The notes beneath the pieces were generated by a model. It was not told the DNA's origin and did not search any database. It saw nothing but the letters and a program-made list of their open reading frames with translations. A DNA stretch of 64,000 nt. Origin: Aliiroseovarius sp. PrR006. GTDB taxonomy: Bacteria; Pseudomonadota; Alphaproteobacteria; Rhodobacterales; Rhodobacteraceae. Shown here in pieces: positions 26,388-34,756 of this stretch. Both the position numbers and the translations under genes were made by a program. Location of the stretch: assembly GCF_010500215.1 (NCBI RefSeq), contig NZ_JAAGOY010000007.1, positions 652,501 through 716,500 of the forward strand, read 5' to 3'. Position 1 is the first letter of the stretch. Every line of letters begins with the position of its first letter.

Positions 26388-29138
26388 TTACTCCGCTGCC
26401 ATCGCCTCGATAGTTTCAACTTTCACCGCGCAGAACTTCATCTCGGCGATTTTGCCATAGGGATCCAGCGCCGGGTTGGTCAGCAAGTTTGCCGCCGCTT
26501 CCACATAAGCGAAGGGCAGGAAGACCATGTTTTCGGCCACCGCATAGTCCGCCCGCGCCATCACGTCGATGGTGCCGCGGCGGGTGGTCAGGCGGATCAT
26601 GTCGCCCGGCTCAACGCCCATCTCGCGCAGGGTTTTCGGGTTCATCGAACAGTTCGCCTCGGGCTCGATTGCGTCCAACACGGTGGAGCGACGGGTCATT
26701 GAGCCAGTGTGCCAGTGCTCCAGCTGACGGCCAGTGGTCAGAACCATCGGGTATTCGTCATCCGGGGTCTCGGCGGGCGGAATGATCGAGGCAGGTGCAA
26801 AGCGTGCACGGCCACCTTCGCGCGGGAATTTATCCCCAAATACAACGGCTTGACCGGGGTCCTCGGGCGACAGCGACGGATAGGTCACGGCGTTCTGGTT
26901 TTCCAGACGATCCCAGCTGATGTTGGCCAGCGACGGCATCACCAGTTCCATCTCGGCATAGACTTGGCTGGGGTGATCATAGGTCCACCCCATGCCCATA
27001 CGCTTGGCCAGCTCGGTCGTGATCTGCCAGTCTTCCATTGCCTCACCAGGCGCAGGAACAGCCGGGCGACACATCTGCACCTGACGGTTGGTGTTCGAGG
27101 TTGTGCCGGTCTTTTCAGCCAGTGCCGCAGCAGGCAGAACCACATCGGCATAGCCCGCGGTTTCGGTCAGGAAGATGTCCTGAGACACGAGGAACTCCAT
27201 CCGGCGCAGCGCTTCGCGGACGTGGTTCACATCCGGGTCGGACATGGCCGGGTTTTCACCCAGAATATACATGCCCTTGATCTTGCGATCATAGACGGCG
27301 TCCATGATTTCGACCACGGTCAGGCCGGGGTTCGGGTTCAGCTCGTCCACGCCCCAAACGTCACGATACAGCGCCTGAACACCCTCGTCCTTCACCGATT
27401 TATAGTCCGGGTAGAACATCGGGATCAGGCCCGCGTCCGACGCACCTTGCACGTTGTTCTGACCACGCAGCGGGTGCAGACCCGTGCCGGGGCGGCCCAC
27501 ATTGCCGGTCATCAGCGCCAGCGCGATTAGGCAGCGCGAGTTGTCGGTGCCATGCACGTGTTGGCTGACGCCCATGCCCCAGAAGATCATGCCGTTCTTG
27601 CCGTTGGCAAAGGTACGGGCAGCGGCGCGCAGTTCGTCCGCGTCGATACCGCAGATCGGGGCCATGGCTTCCGGCGTGAAGGCTTTCAGATGCTCGCGCA
27701 TCGCCTCCCAGTTTTCGGTGTGCTCGGCGATATAGGCGTCGTCTTGCAGGCCTTCCTCGGCGATCACATGCATGATCGCGTTCAGCATCGACACGTCCGC
27801 GCCGGGTTTGAACTGCAGACGGTGCGTTGCGAAACGGCCCATGCCCACGCCGCGTGGGTCCATGACGATCAGCTTGCCACCGCGCTGGGTGAACTGCTTG
27901 AAATAGGTCGCGGCAACCGGGTGGTTTTCGATCGGGTTCGAGCCGATGACGATCGCCACATCGGCGTTTTCGATCTCGTTGAAGGTCGCAGTCACAGCGC
28001 CCGAGCCGACGTTCTCCAACAGCGCCGACACAGACGAGGCGTGGCACAGGCGGGTGCAGTGGTCGACGTTGTTGTGGGTAAAGCCCTGACGGATGAACTT
28101 CTGGAACAGGTACGCTTCTTCGTTGGTGCATTTGGCCGAGCCGAAACCGGCCACAGCTTCGCCACCATGTTCGTCGCGCAGGCGCGTCAAGCCTTTGGCG
28201 GCAACGTCCAGCGCTTCATCCCATGTCGCTTCGCGGAAGTGGGTCAGCGGGTTGGCCGGGTCCACGTTCATGCCCTTTTCAGCGCCTTCCTTGCGGATCA
28301 GCGGTTTGGTCAGGCGATGCGGGTGGTTAATGTAGTCAAAGCCAAAGCGGCCTTTAACGCACAGGCGGCCTTCGTTTGCGGGGCCGTTGATGCCCTCGGC
28401 ATAGACAACCTTGTCGCCCTTCACCTTCAGGCTGACCTGACAGCCAACACCACAGAAGGGGCAGATGCTTTCGACCTCTTTGTCGTAATCCGAGGTGTCC
28501 TGCACCTTCGCAGGCATCAGCGCACCGGTCGGGCAGGCTTGAACGCACTCGCCACAGGCCACACAGGTCGACGCCCCCATCGGGTCGGCGATGTCGAAAG
28601 TCGGGAACGCATCGTGGCCGCGACCAGCCATGCCGATTACGTCGTTCACTTGCACTTCGCGGCACGCGCGGACGCAGAGGTTGCAGGAAATACAGGCATC
28701 CAGATTGACGCTCATCGCGACGTGGCTGTCATCCAACAGCGGCACGCGGCCCTCGTCCATCTTCGGGAAGCGGCTTTGCTCGATCCCGTTCAGATCGACC
28801 ATATCCCAGAAATGCGCAGCCGCGTCATGGCGTTCTTCCGGCTGGTCAGAGACCAGAAGCTCGATCACCATTTTACGGGCGGATTTGGCGCGGGCGTTGT
28901 CGGTGGTGACCACCATGCCCTCGGCAGGTTCGCGGATGCACGAGGCGGCCAGCGTGCGCTCGCCCTCGATCTCGACCACGCAGGCGCGACAGTTGCCGTC
29001 GGCGCGCAGGTTGGGCACATCCTTGTGGCACAGGTGCGGAATCAGCGTGCCTTCACGCTTGGCCACATCCCAGATGCTTTCGCCATCACGCGCAATAACT
29101 TCGCGCCCATCAAGGGTGAATTTGATACCGTCGCTCAT
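26388..29138 (-). CDS. fdhA: formate dehydrogenase alpha subunit (Mo/W-bis-MGD)
   Basis: Oxidises formate to CO2. 916 residues from the ATG after GGAGG. N-terminal 2Fe-2S domain (C37, C50, C53, C67), two ferredoxin 4Fe-4S sites (C149-C152-C155-C159 and C192-C195-C198-C202), the Mo-proximal 4Fe-4S (C226, C229, C233, C260), and the catalytic Cys365-His366 in H-C-T-R-L-C-H, where E. coli FdhF has selenocysteine. The molybdopterin dinucleotide-binding domain occupies the C-terminal 130 residues. The architecture equals the FdsA type, which normally works with NADH-reducing FdsB/FdsG, but neither they nor fdhD are adjacent. Confidence 0.94.
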   Translation of the reverse strand: MSDGIKFTLDGREVIARDGESIWDVAKREGTLIPHLCHKDVPNLRADGNCRACVVEIEGERTLAASCIREPAEGMVVTTDNARAKSARKMVIELLVSDQPEERHDAAAHFWDMVDLNGIEQSRFPKMDEGRVPLLDDSHVAMSVNLDACISCNLCVRACREVQVNDVIGMAGRGHDAFPTFDIADPMGASTCVACGECVQACPTGALMPAKVQDTSDYDKEVESICPFCGVGCQVSLKVKGDKVVYAEGINGPANEGRLCVKGRFGFDYINHPHRLTKPLIRKEGAEKGMNVDPANPLTHFREATWDEALDVAAKGLTRLRDEHGGEAVAGFGSAKCTNEEAYLFQKFIRQGFTHNNVDHCTRLCHASSVSALLENVGSGAVTATFNEIENADVAIVIGSNPIENHPVAATYFKQFTQRGGKLIVMDPRGVGMGRFATHRLQFKPGADVSMLNAIMHVIAEEGLQDDAYIAEHTENWEAMREHLKAFTPEAMAPICGIDADELRAAARTFANGKNGMIFWGMGVSQHVHGTDNSRCLIALALMTGNVGRPGTGLHPLRGQNNVQGASDAGLIPMFYPDYKSVKDEGVQALYRDVWGVDELNPNPGLTVVEIMDAVYDRKIKGMYILGENPAMSDPDVNHVREALRRMEFLVSQDIFLTETAGYADVVLPAAALAEKTGTTSNTNRQVQMCRPAVPAPGEAMEDWQITTELAKRMGMGWTYDHPSQVYAEMELVMPSLANISWDRLENQNAVTYPSLSPEDPGQAVVFGDKFPREGGRARFAPASIIPPAETPDDEYPMVLTTGRQLEHWHTGSMTRRSTVLDAIEPEANCSMNPKTLREMGVEPGDMIRLTTRRGTIDVMARADYAVAENMVFLPFAYVEAAANLLTNPALDPYGKIAEMKFCAVKVETIEAMAAE

Positions 29139-29284
29139 CCGTACCTCCGTATTCCGAGCAACAGTATAAACCATGCTATCCCCGTCGTCAGTTCGCCATT
29201 CCCGACGCAAGGCATCGTTTTTGCGCCAGCCCCCCTTTTCGAATTGGATCCAATTCTCTAGCAATGGGCGGAAAGGAGTCGCCA

Positions 29285-29935
29285 ATGACCACCATCACCC
29301 TGATCCGGCACGGACAAGCGAACAACACCGCCACGGACGAAGCGGGCTATGACCGGCTTTCCGATCTTGGCCGCCAGCAGGCGCGGTGGTTGGGCGATCA
29401 TATGCGCGACACGGGGCAGCGATATGCCCGCGTTTACACGGGCACGCTGACGCGCCACCAGCAAACCGCGCAAGAATGGGGTGCCGAGGATTTCACCGCC
29501 GACGCTCGTTTGGACGAGGTCCGCTATTTCGACCTGTCCGAGCGGATGCACGCCCAGTTCGGCATTCCGCACCCAACTGGTCATGGCGATTTCATCGACC
29601 ACCTGCCGCTGACCTTCGCCGCGTGGCAGGAAGGCAAGATCGAAGGTGCGCCGGAAACGTTCCACGACTTCCAAACCCGCGTGTCCGAAGTGATTCACGA
29701 GATCGCCGAAGGCGGCGAAGACGCGATCATCTTCACCTCGGGCGGGTTTATCGGCATGGCCACGCGGGTGGTGATGGGGCTGGATCTTGGCCCGTTCACC
29801 CGCGCGATCCTGCCGATCATGAACAGCTCGATCCACCGGATGCGGCTGATGCCTGCCGGGCTGACGCTGACACAGTTCAACGCGGTTCCGCATCTGGAAC
29901 ACAAAGACCGCCACCACGCGCAGACACATTTCTAA
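29285..29935 (+). CDS. histidine phosphatase family protein
   Basis: 216 residues. The phosphoglycerate-mutase-like R-H-G motif is at residues 8-10 (L-I-R-H-G-Q), with conserved R and the later H-x pattern weaker: the second catalytic His region reads I-I-F-T-S-G-G-F where many members have HGG. This S for H change may lower phosphatase activity. ATG 29285 follows AAAGGAG. Divergent from the formate dehydrogenase and 26 bp before the saccharopine genes, so it may be co-transcribed with them. Substrate unknown. Confidence 0.85.
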   Translation: MTTITLIRHGQANNTATDEAGYDRLSDLGRQQARWLGDHMRDTGQRYARVYTGTLTRHQQTAQEWGAEDFTADARLDEVRYFDLSERMHAQFGIPHPTGHGDFIDHLPLTFAAWQEGKIEGAPETFHDFQTRVSEVIHEIAEGGEDAIIFTSGGFIGMATRVVMGLDLGPFTRAILPIMNSSIHRMRLMPAGLTLTQFNAVPHLEHKDRHHAQTHF

Positions 29936-29961
29936 GGGCGCATTTCTAAGGAGTTCACCCC

Positions 29962-31017
29962 ATGACACATCTGTGGGTCCGCGCTGAGCAGCGCGAAAAC
30001 GAAGACCGGGTTGGGCTGACGCCCGAGGGTGCCGCTGAACTGATCAAAGCGGGCATCCGCGTGACGGTCGAGGAAAGCAGCGTCCGCGCCATCGGCATTG
30101 ATGGCTACAAGGATGCTGGGTGCGAAATCGCGGCCGAGAACAGCTGGCCAGACGCGCCGCTGGACGCGATCATCTTCGGCCTGAAAGAACTTCCCGAAGA
30201 CGGCACCCCCCTGCCCCACCGCCACATCATGTTTGGTCACGCCTTCAAGGGCCAGCACTCGGGCCGCGCACTCTTGGAACGGTTCAAGGCAGGCGGAGGG
30301 ACGCTCTATGACCTTGAATATCTGGTGGACGAGACCGGCCGTCGAGTCGCTGCCTTTGGCTACTGGGCCGGGTTTGCAGGGGCAGCCGTGACGCTGAAAG
30401 CGTGGGCCGCGCAACAACACGGCAAGCTCTGTGGTCCGGTCGGCGCCTATAAAAACAAAGACGCCATGATGGACGAGCTGCGCGCGGAACTGGACGCCAC
30501 CGGCACCGCCCGCCCCAACGCCATCGTCATCGGCGCGCTTGGCCGCGTCGGCACGGGCGCCTCGGACCTGATGGAGGCGATGGGCGTCACCGTCACCAAA
30601 TGGGACATGGCCGAGACCGCCCATGGTGGCCCGTTCCCGGAAATTCTGGACCACGACCTGTTCATCAACTGCATTCTAGCAGGCCCGCAAACGCCAGTAT
30701 TCGTGCCGAAAGACGCCGTAGACGCAGACCGCAAGCTGACCGCCATTGGCGACGTCGCCTGCGACCCCGACAGCGATTACAACCCGGTGCCGGTCTACAA
30801 CAAAGCAACCAGCTGGGAGGCACCCGCCCTGCGCGTGGCGGATGATCCCGTGTTGGATGTCATGGCCATCGACAACCTACCTTCGATGCTGCCCTTGGAA
30901 AGTTCAATCGACTATGCGGGGCAACTTCTGGCCTCGCTCGCGACCCTGACCGACCTGACATCAGGCGTCTGGGGCCGCGCGGAAGACACCTTCCGCACCC
31001 ATATGAAGGACATCTGA
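29962..31017 (+). CDS. saccharopine dehydrogenase (NAD+, L-lysine-forming type)
   Basis: 351 residues, LYS1-type (yeast 373). Interconverts lysine plus 2-oxoglutarate and saccharopine. The two catalytic residues known from yeast (K77, H96) correspond to K75 in G-L-K-E-L-P and H93 in F-G-H-A-F-K-G-Q. In bacteria without fungal lysine synthesis the pathway runs towards lysine degradation, as described in marine roseobacters. First of a tight operon: its TGA overlaps the ATG of the SemiSWEET gene (TGATG). AAGGAG precedes the start. Confidence 0.93.
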   Translation: MTHLWVRAEQRENEDRVGLTPEGAAELIKAGIRVTVEESSVRAIGIDGYKDAGCEIAAENSWPDAPLDAIIFGLKELPEDGTPLPHRHIMFGHAFKGQHSGRALLERFKAGGGTLYDLEYLVDETGRRVAAFGYWAGFAGAAVTLKAWAAQQHGKLCGPVGAYKNKDAMMDELRAELDATGTARPNAIVIGALGRVGTGASDLMEAMGVTVTKWDMAETAHGGPFPEILDHDLFINCILAGPQTPVFVPKDAVDADRKLTAIGDVACDPDSDYNPVPVYNKATSWEAPALRVADDPVLDVMAIDNLPSMLPLESSIDYAGQLLASLATLTDLTSGVWGRAEDTFRTHMKDI

Positions 31018-31265
31018 TGGAGACGCTGATCGGCACACTTGCAGGCATCGTCAGCACGATTTGTTGGATGCCCCAAACCATCCGCACATGGCGTACGCGG
31101 CAGACCAAAGACCTGTCGCTGCCGACCAACCTTCTGGTTCTGCTGTCGGTCACGCTCTGGCTTGTCTACGGCATCATGCTGGCCGCGTGGCCCATGGTCG
31201 TCGCCAACGCAATCGCGATCGCTTTGGTGGGATCAATCATCGTCGCGAAACTGAAATTCGGCTGA
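31017..31265 (+). CDS. SemiSWEET-family (PQ-loop) transporter
   Basis: 82 residues forming three membrane helices (about 4-22, 36-56, 60-78), one half of a PQ-loop/SWEET repeat. The P-Q motif is in C-W-M-P-Q-T. SemiSWEETs act as dimers moving small solutes, classically sugars, by facilitated diffusion. Translationally coupled to the upstream saccharopine dehydrogenase, and 14 bp before the second one. Context therefore suggests lysine, saccharopine or aminoadipate-related solute transport rather than sugar; this is inference. Confidence 0.9.
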   Translation: METLIGTLAGIVSTICWMPQTIRTWRTRQTKDLSLPTNLLVLLSVTLWLVYGIMLAAWPMVVANAIAIALVGSIIVAKLKFG

Positions 31266-31279
31266 AAAGGAGCCCTGTT

Positions 31280-32422
31280 ATGACTATCCACTGGTGTGGC
31301 ACCGGCCTGTCGGCCATCCCCGGCCTGCGTCGCCTGATCGAAAACGGGCGCGAGGTTACCGTCTGGAACCGGACCGTCGAGAAAGCTCAGGAAGCCGTAG
31401 GCGACCTGACCAAAGACATCCGTGCATTTTCGCTGGAGGCTCTGGCCGACGCGCTGAAGCCCGGTGACATCGCCGTGTCGATGCTGCCCGGCGACCTGCA
31501 CGTCCCCGTCGCCAAGCTGTGCCTTGAAAATAAAGCGCATTTCGTGTCGTCCAGCTATATCGCCCCCGAGATGAAGGCGCTGGACGCAGAGTTCAAAGAG
31601 GCCGGACTGGCCTGCGTGAACGAGATCGGGCTGGACCCCGGCATCGACCACCTGATGGCCCATTGGCTGGTTGCGGATTACCGCGCCTCCGATGCCTACG
31701 ATGTGAGTAACAAACTGAGTTTCCGCAGCTATTGCGGCGGTGTTCCGAAGATCGCGAACCCGTTCCGCTATAAATTCAGCTGGTCGCCGCTGGGCGTGTT
31801 GAAAGCGCTCCGCTCGCCCTCGAAATCCATCAAGGACGGCGCGCCATTCGACGTGGCCCGCCCGTGGGATGCGATCAGCGCCTACACCGCGCCCCTGCCC
31901 GAGGCGGAAACCTTCGAGGTCTACCCGAACCGCGACTCGATCCCCTTCATGGAAGATTACAAGTTCGACCCCGCATGGGATGTCGACCTGTTCGTGCGCG
32001 GCACCCTGCGTCTGAATGGCTGGGCGGACGCGTGGAGCGACGTGTTTGCCGAGGTTGAAACGCTGGAAGGTGACACCGGTGACGCACGACTAAAAGAAAT
32101 GTCGGACCAGTTCTGGGACGAAAACTCGTATGACGACGGCGAACCCGACCGCGTGATCATGTGTGTAGAGCTGAAGGCCGAGAACGACGGCGCAGATGCC
32201 TATCACAAGACCTATGTGATGGACGCGTGGGGCGACGACCGCGGCACTGCGATGGCACGTCTGGTCTCGACCCCTGTATCGCTAGCCATCGACATGGTGC
32301 TGGACGGCAAAGCCCCGGCGGGTGTCTCGGCCGCGACTGCCGATCCCGAGCTGATCGAAACTTGGATGGGCCACGTCAAAGAACTGGCCCAACACGTCGC
32401 GGTGGTCGATCACAGCGCCTGA
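31280..32422 (+). CDS. saccharopine dehydrogenase-like oxidoreductase (glutamate-forming type)
   Basis: 380 residues. N-terminal Rossmann fold (W-C-G-T-G-L-S-A), then the saccharopine-dehydrogenase C-terminal domain with N-E-I-G-L-D-P-G-I-D-H near residue 115, the hallmark of LYS9/LKR-SDH-type enzymes. Likely converts saccharopine to aminoadipate semialdehyde and glutamate, completing with the upstream gene the first two steps of lysine breakdown. AAAAGGAG precedes the ATG. Rossmann motif is slightly unusual, lacking the full GxGxxG. Confidence 0.92.
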   Translation: MTIHWCGTGLSAIPGLRRLIENGREVTVWNRTVEKAQEAVGDLTKDIRAFSLEALADALKPGDIAVSMLPGDLHVPVAKLCLENKAHFVSSSYIAPEMKALDAEFKEAGLACVNEIGLDPGIDHLMAHWLVADYRASDAYDVSNKLSFRSYCGGVPKIANPFRYKFSWSPLGVLKALRSPSKSIKDGAPFDVARPWDAISAYTAPLPEAETFEVYPNRDSIPFMEDYKFDPAWDVDLFVRGTLRLNGWADAWSDVFAEVETLEGDTGDARLKEMSDQFWDENSYDDGEPDRVIMCVELKAENDGADAYHKTYVMDAWGDDRGTAMARLVSTPVSLAIDMVLDGKAPAGVSAATADPELIETWMGHVKELAQHVAVVDHSA

Positions 32423-32490
32423 TCGCGACGTCGCAAACGAACCAGCATGGCGGAGAAGCCGTGTTAGGCTTCCCAAAAAGGGAGGCCGCC

Positions 32491-33078
32491 ATGCTGGACA
32501 AACCAAAGCCGAAATGGACAAGTTTCGAGACCGCCACCAAGGAAGATTTCCTTGCCGTCATGGACTATGACGAGGCCTATGCAAACGCCGTCGCCGACCG
32601 GCTTCTCGTCGCTTTGAAAGAGCTGGACGAGGAAGACACCCCCTATCCGATCAACCGCTATCAGCACTCGTTGCAATCGGCCACGCGCGCCCATGAAGCA
32701 GGCGAACCCGATGACCTTGTCATCGCCGCCCTTCTGCACGATCTGGGCGATACGCTTTCGCCATTCAACCACGGCGAACTGGCCGCCGCCATCGTGAAAC
32801 CCTATGTCAGCGAGTGCACCCACTGGATCCTGAAACACCACTGTGTTTTTCAAGGCTACTACTACAACCACCACCTTGGCGGAGACCGCCACGCCCGCGA
32901 AAAATACAAAGACAGCCCACACTACGACGCCTGCGTGAAGTTCTGCCACGAGTACGACCAGAGCTCGTTCGATCCGGATTATCCCACAAAGCCGCTCGAG
33001 TTTTTCGAACCGATGCTCCGCCGCGTGTTCAGCAAGTCAGACGGGCATATGGAACTGAACGAAACCCGCGAGGGATAG
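32491..33078 (+). CDS. HD-domain protein, PhnZ/MIOX-like
   Basis: 195 residues from the ATG after AAGGGAGG (an in-frame GTG at 32461 is weaker). Candidate metal ligands H59, H83-D84, H94, H116/H117 and a later Asp (D156 or D161) give the H...HD...H...H...D pattern. The 24-residue spacing H59-H83 equals that I recall for the di-iron oxygenase PhnZ. The strongly conserved-looking Y-Y-Y-N-H-H and H-Y-D stretches also resemble this oxygenase branch more than phosphohydrolases. It follows the saccharopine genes by 68 bp on the same strand. Substrate unknown. Confidence 0.8.
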   Translation: MLDKPKPKWTSFETATKEDFLAVMDYDEAYANAVADRLLVALKELDEEDTPYPINRYQHSLQSATRAHEAGEPDDLVIAALLHDLGDTLSPFNHGELAAAIVKPYVSECTHWILKHHCVFQGYYYNHHLGGDRHAREKYKDSPHYDACVKFCHEYDQSSFDPDYPTKPLEFFEPMLRRVFSKSDGHMELNETREG

Positions 33079-33131
33079 GCCAATCCGCACAACACTGGAC
33101 AAGGGCGCCGATAGCGGACACCATTCTGTCC

Positions 33132-33908
33132 ATGCTGCGTCTTGCCACATTCACACTGGCCTGTCTGCTCGGGTCCGGAATCGCATCTGCGGGGGAAATC
33201 TGCATCAGCCTGCACCATCCGGCGCCCCAGACGGATGACCAGCAAGCGCTGTCAGAGCTGCTGGACAACGTGCGTCCGATCGCAGAGGACCTACCGTTCC
33301 TGCAAGAGACCCTCCAAACCGAAGGGACCGAGCTGTGCTTTTCGGATCAGATGAACACCGCGCTTGGCTATCTGGACGTCGAGCAGAACAAGATCGTCAT
33401 CAGCGAAGCGGCTTCCCAGGATCTGAAGAGCGGAATTCTGCTGCACGAATTGCGCCACCTTTGGCAGTTCACCCATGCCATGTGCCCGACCAACAGCCTA
33501 TCCATGAAGGAATATGCGCGGGCGACCTTCGCGCTCGAGGCGGACGCCAGCGCGGTGTCGCTGCTGATCGCGTGGCACATGAAAGAACAGGGCCAGGACG
33601 CCGCATGGACCGCGCTGTCCAACTGGGCCTCGCATACGGACATTGCCGCTGCCTTTGAAGAGACCCTGTTGTCCACGCAGGACGAAGAACTGGCCGTGTC
33701 CTATGCGTTTTACCAGTGGTACGCATCAGACGCGCGCAAGGATCGCTACTATATCGAAGCCTGCAGCGAATATCTGGACCGCCAAGACGCCGAGCATCAG
33801 ATCCCGCGCTATGGCACGCTTGATACCGAGTTCTACGAAAGTTTGTGCAGGCTGCCGGACGGTCGCAGATACCTTTGCGCGAATCCGCTAGAGGCGAAAG
33901 ACAACTAG
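33132..33908 (+). CDS. exported protein with HExxH putative metallopeptidase motif
   Basis: 258 residues. Residues 1-20 are a Sec signal peptide (…GIASA). H105-E106-L-R-H109 is a zincin-type motif, and E136 in L-E-A-D-A may be the third ligand. Five to six cysteines could form periplasmic disulfides. The family is one of uncharacterised putative metallopeptidases. No clear Shine-Dalgarno sequence, so the start rests on the signal peptide. Its TAG stop shares the CTAG palindrome with the stop of the convergent FNT gene. A long open frame starting at 32814 runs over the HD gene and is rejected. Confidence 0.78.
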   Translation: MLRLATFTLACLLGSGIASAGEICISLHHPAPQTDDQQALSELLDNVRPIAEDLPFLQETLQTEGTELCFSDQMNTALGYLDVEQNKIVISEAASQDLKSGILLHELRHLWQFTHAMCPTNSLSMKEYARATFALEADASAVSLLIAWHMKEQGQDAAWTALSNWASHTDIAAAFEETLLSTQDEELAVSYAFYQWYASDARKDRYYIEACSEYLDRQDAEHQIPRYGTLDTEFYESLCRLPDGRRYLCANPLEAKDN

Positions 33909-34690
33909 CCCGCTTTTGGCCCGTGGAATGCAAACTGATAGGCCAACGCGACCCCCGCGCCGCCGCCCAGAATGTTGCCGATCGTGACGCTGATCATGTT
34001 GGTCAGGGCGCCGCTGACATTCACCTCGCCCCCTGCCGCCCAGCCTTGCGGAAAGAAGTACATGTTGGCGACCGAGTGCTCGAGCCCCAGAAGTACGAAG
34101 CCTGAAATCGGCCAGATGATCGCAAGGATTTTACCCGCCGCTGTCCGGGCCGCGAAGGTCAGCCAGACCGCCAGACAAACCAGCGCATTGCACAACGCGC
34201 CGCGCATGACGCCTTCTAAAAACGGCAGGTTCGCCTTCGCCTCGGCCAATTTGACCGCCGTCGCCCCCATCGGCGCATCCAGCAGCCCCGACAGGCCGAA
34301 CGCGACCGCCAACCCCACGGCTCCGATCAGGTTTCCGACATAGACAACGCCCCAGTTCCGCAGCAACTCATGCACCGAAATCTTGCCGTCCACCGTTGCC
34401 ATGATCATCAATGCATTGCCGGTAAACAGCTCGGCCCCGCCGACGATCACAAGGATCAGCCCAAGGCAAAACACCACCCCGCCCAAGAACCGCGCGGGAC
34501 CATAACTGGCGTCCACCCCGGTCATGACCATCGAATAAGCCGCTGCCCCGAACCCGATAAACGCCCCGGCCAGCATCGCCAGAACCAACATCTGTTTCCA
34601 CGGCAAATGGGCCTTCGCCACGCCCGCAGTTTCGATCAATTCGGCAATCTCGGCGGGTTTGTAGGCGTCAAAAGAGGGGCGGTCAGTCAT
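33905..34690 (-). CDS. formate/nitrite transporter (FNT) family channel
   Basis: 261 residues, six membrane helices with the FNT repeats G-N-L-I-G-A and G-N-I-L-G-G and the conserved E-H-S-V-A-N-M near residue 203 (NirC/FocA-type H). Moves formate, nitrite or other small anions across the inner membrane. Formate is attractive because a formate dehydrogenase lies 5 kb away, but the two are not in one operon. ATG 34690. 3' ends overlap by 4 bp with the convergent HExxH gene. Confidence 0.92.
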   Translation of the reverse strand: MTDRPSFDAYKPAEIAELIETAGVAKAHLPWKQMLVLAMLAGAFIGFGAAAYSMVMTGVDASYGPARFLGGVVFCLGLILVIVGGAELFTGNALMIMATVDGKISVHELLRNWGVVYVGNLIGAVGLAVAFGLSGLLDAPMGATAVKLAEAKANLPFLEGVMRGALCNALVCLAVWLTFAARTAAGKILAIIWPISGFVLLGLEHSVANMYFFPQGWAAGGEVNVSGALTNMISVTIGNILGGGAGVALAYQFAFHGPKAG

Positions 34691-34756
34691 GCGGTCCGTG
34701 TCCTATCCGTTGGGATTAGACCAGCATCTGTTTAATGATCCGTCAAGGTTGGGGAG

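Noticed and set aside
28039-28062. Possible selenocysteine in formate dehydrogenase
   Set aside because: The active-site codon encodes Cys (HCTRLCH), and no in-frame TGA is present in the gene.
27552-29261. 569-residue plus-strand open frame
   Set aside because: It is antisense to the formate dehydrogenase gene, which is supported by every Fe-S motif. Its Val/His/Arg-rich sequence looks like reverse-strand translation.
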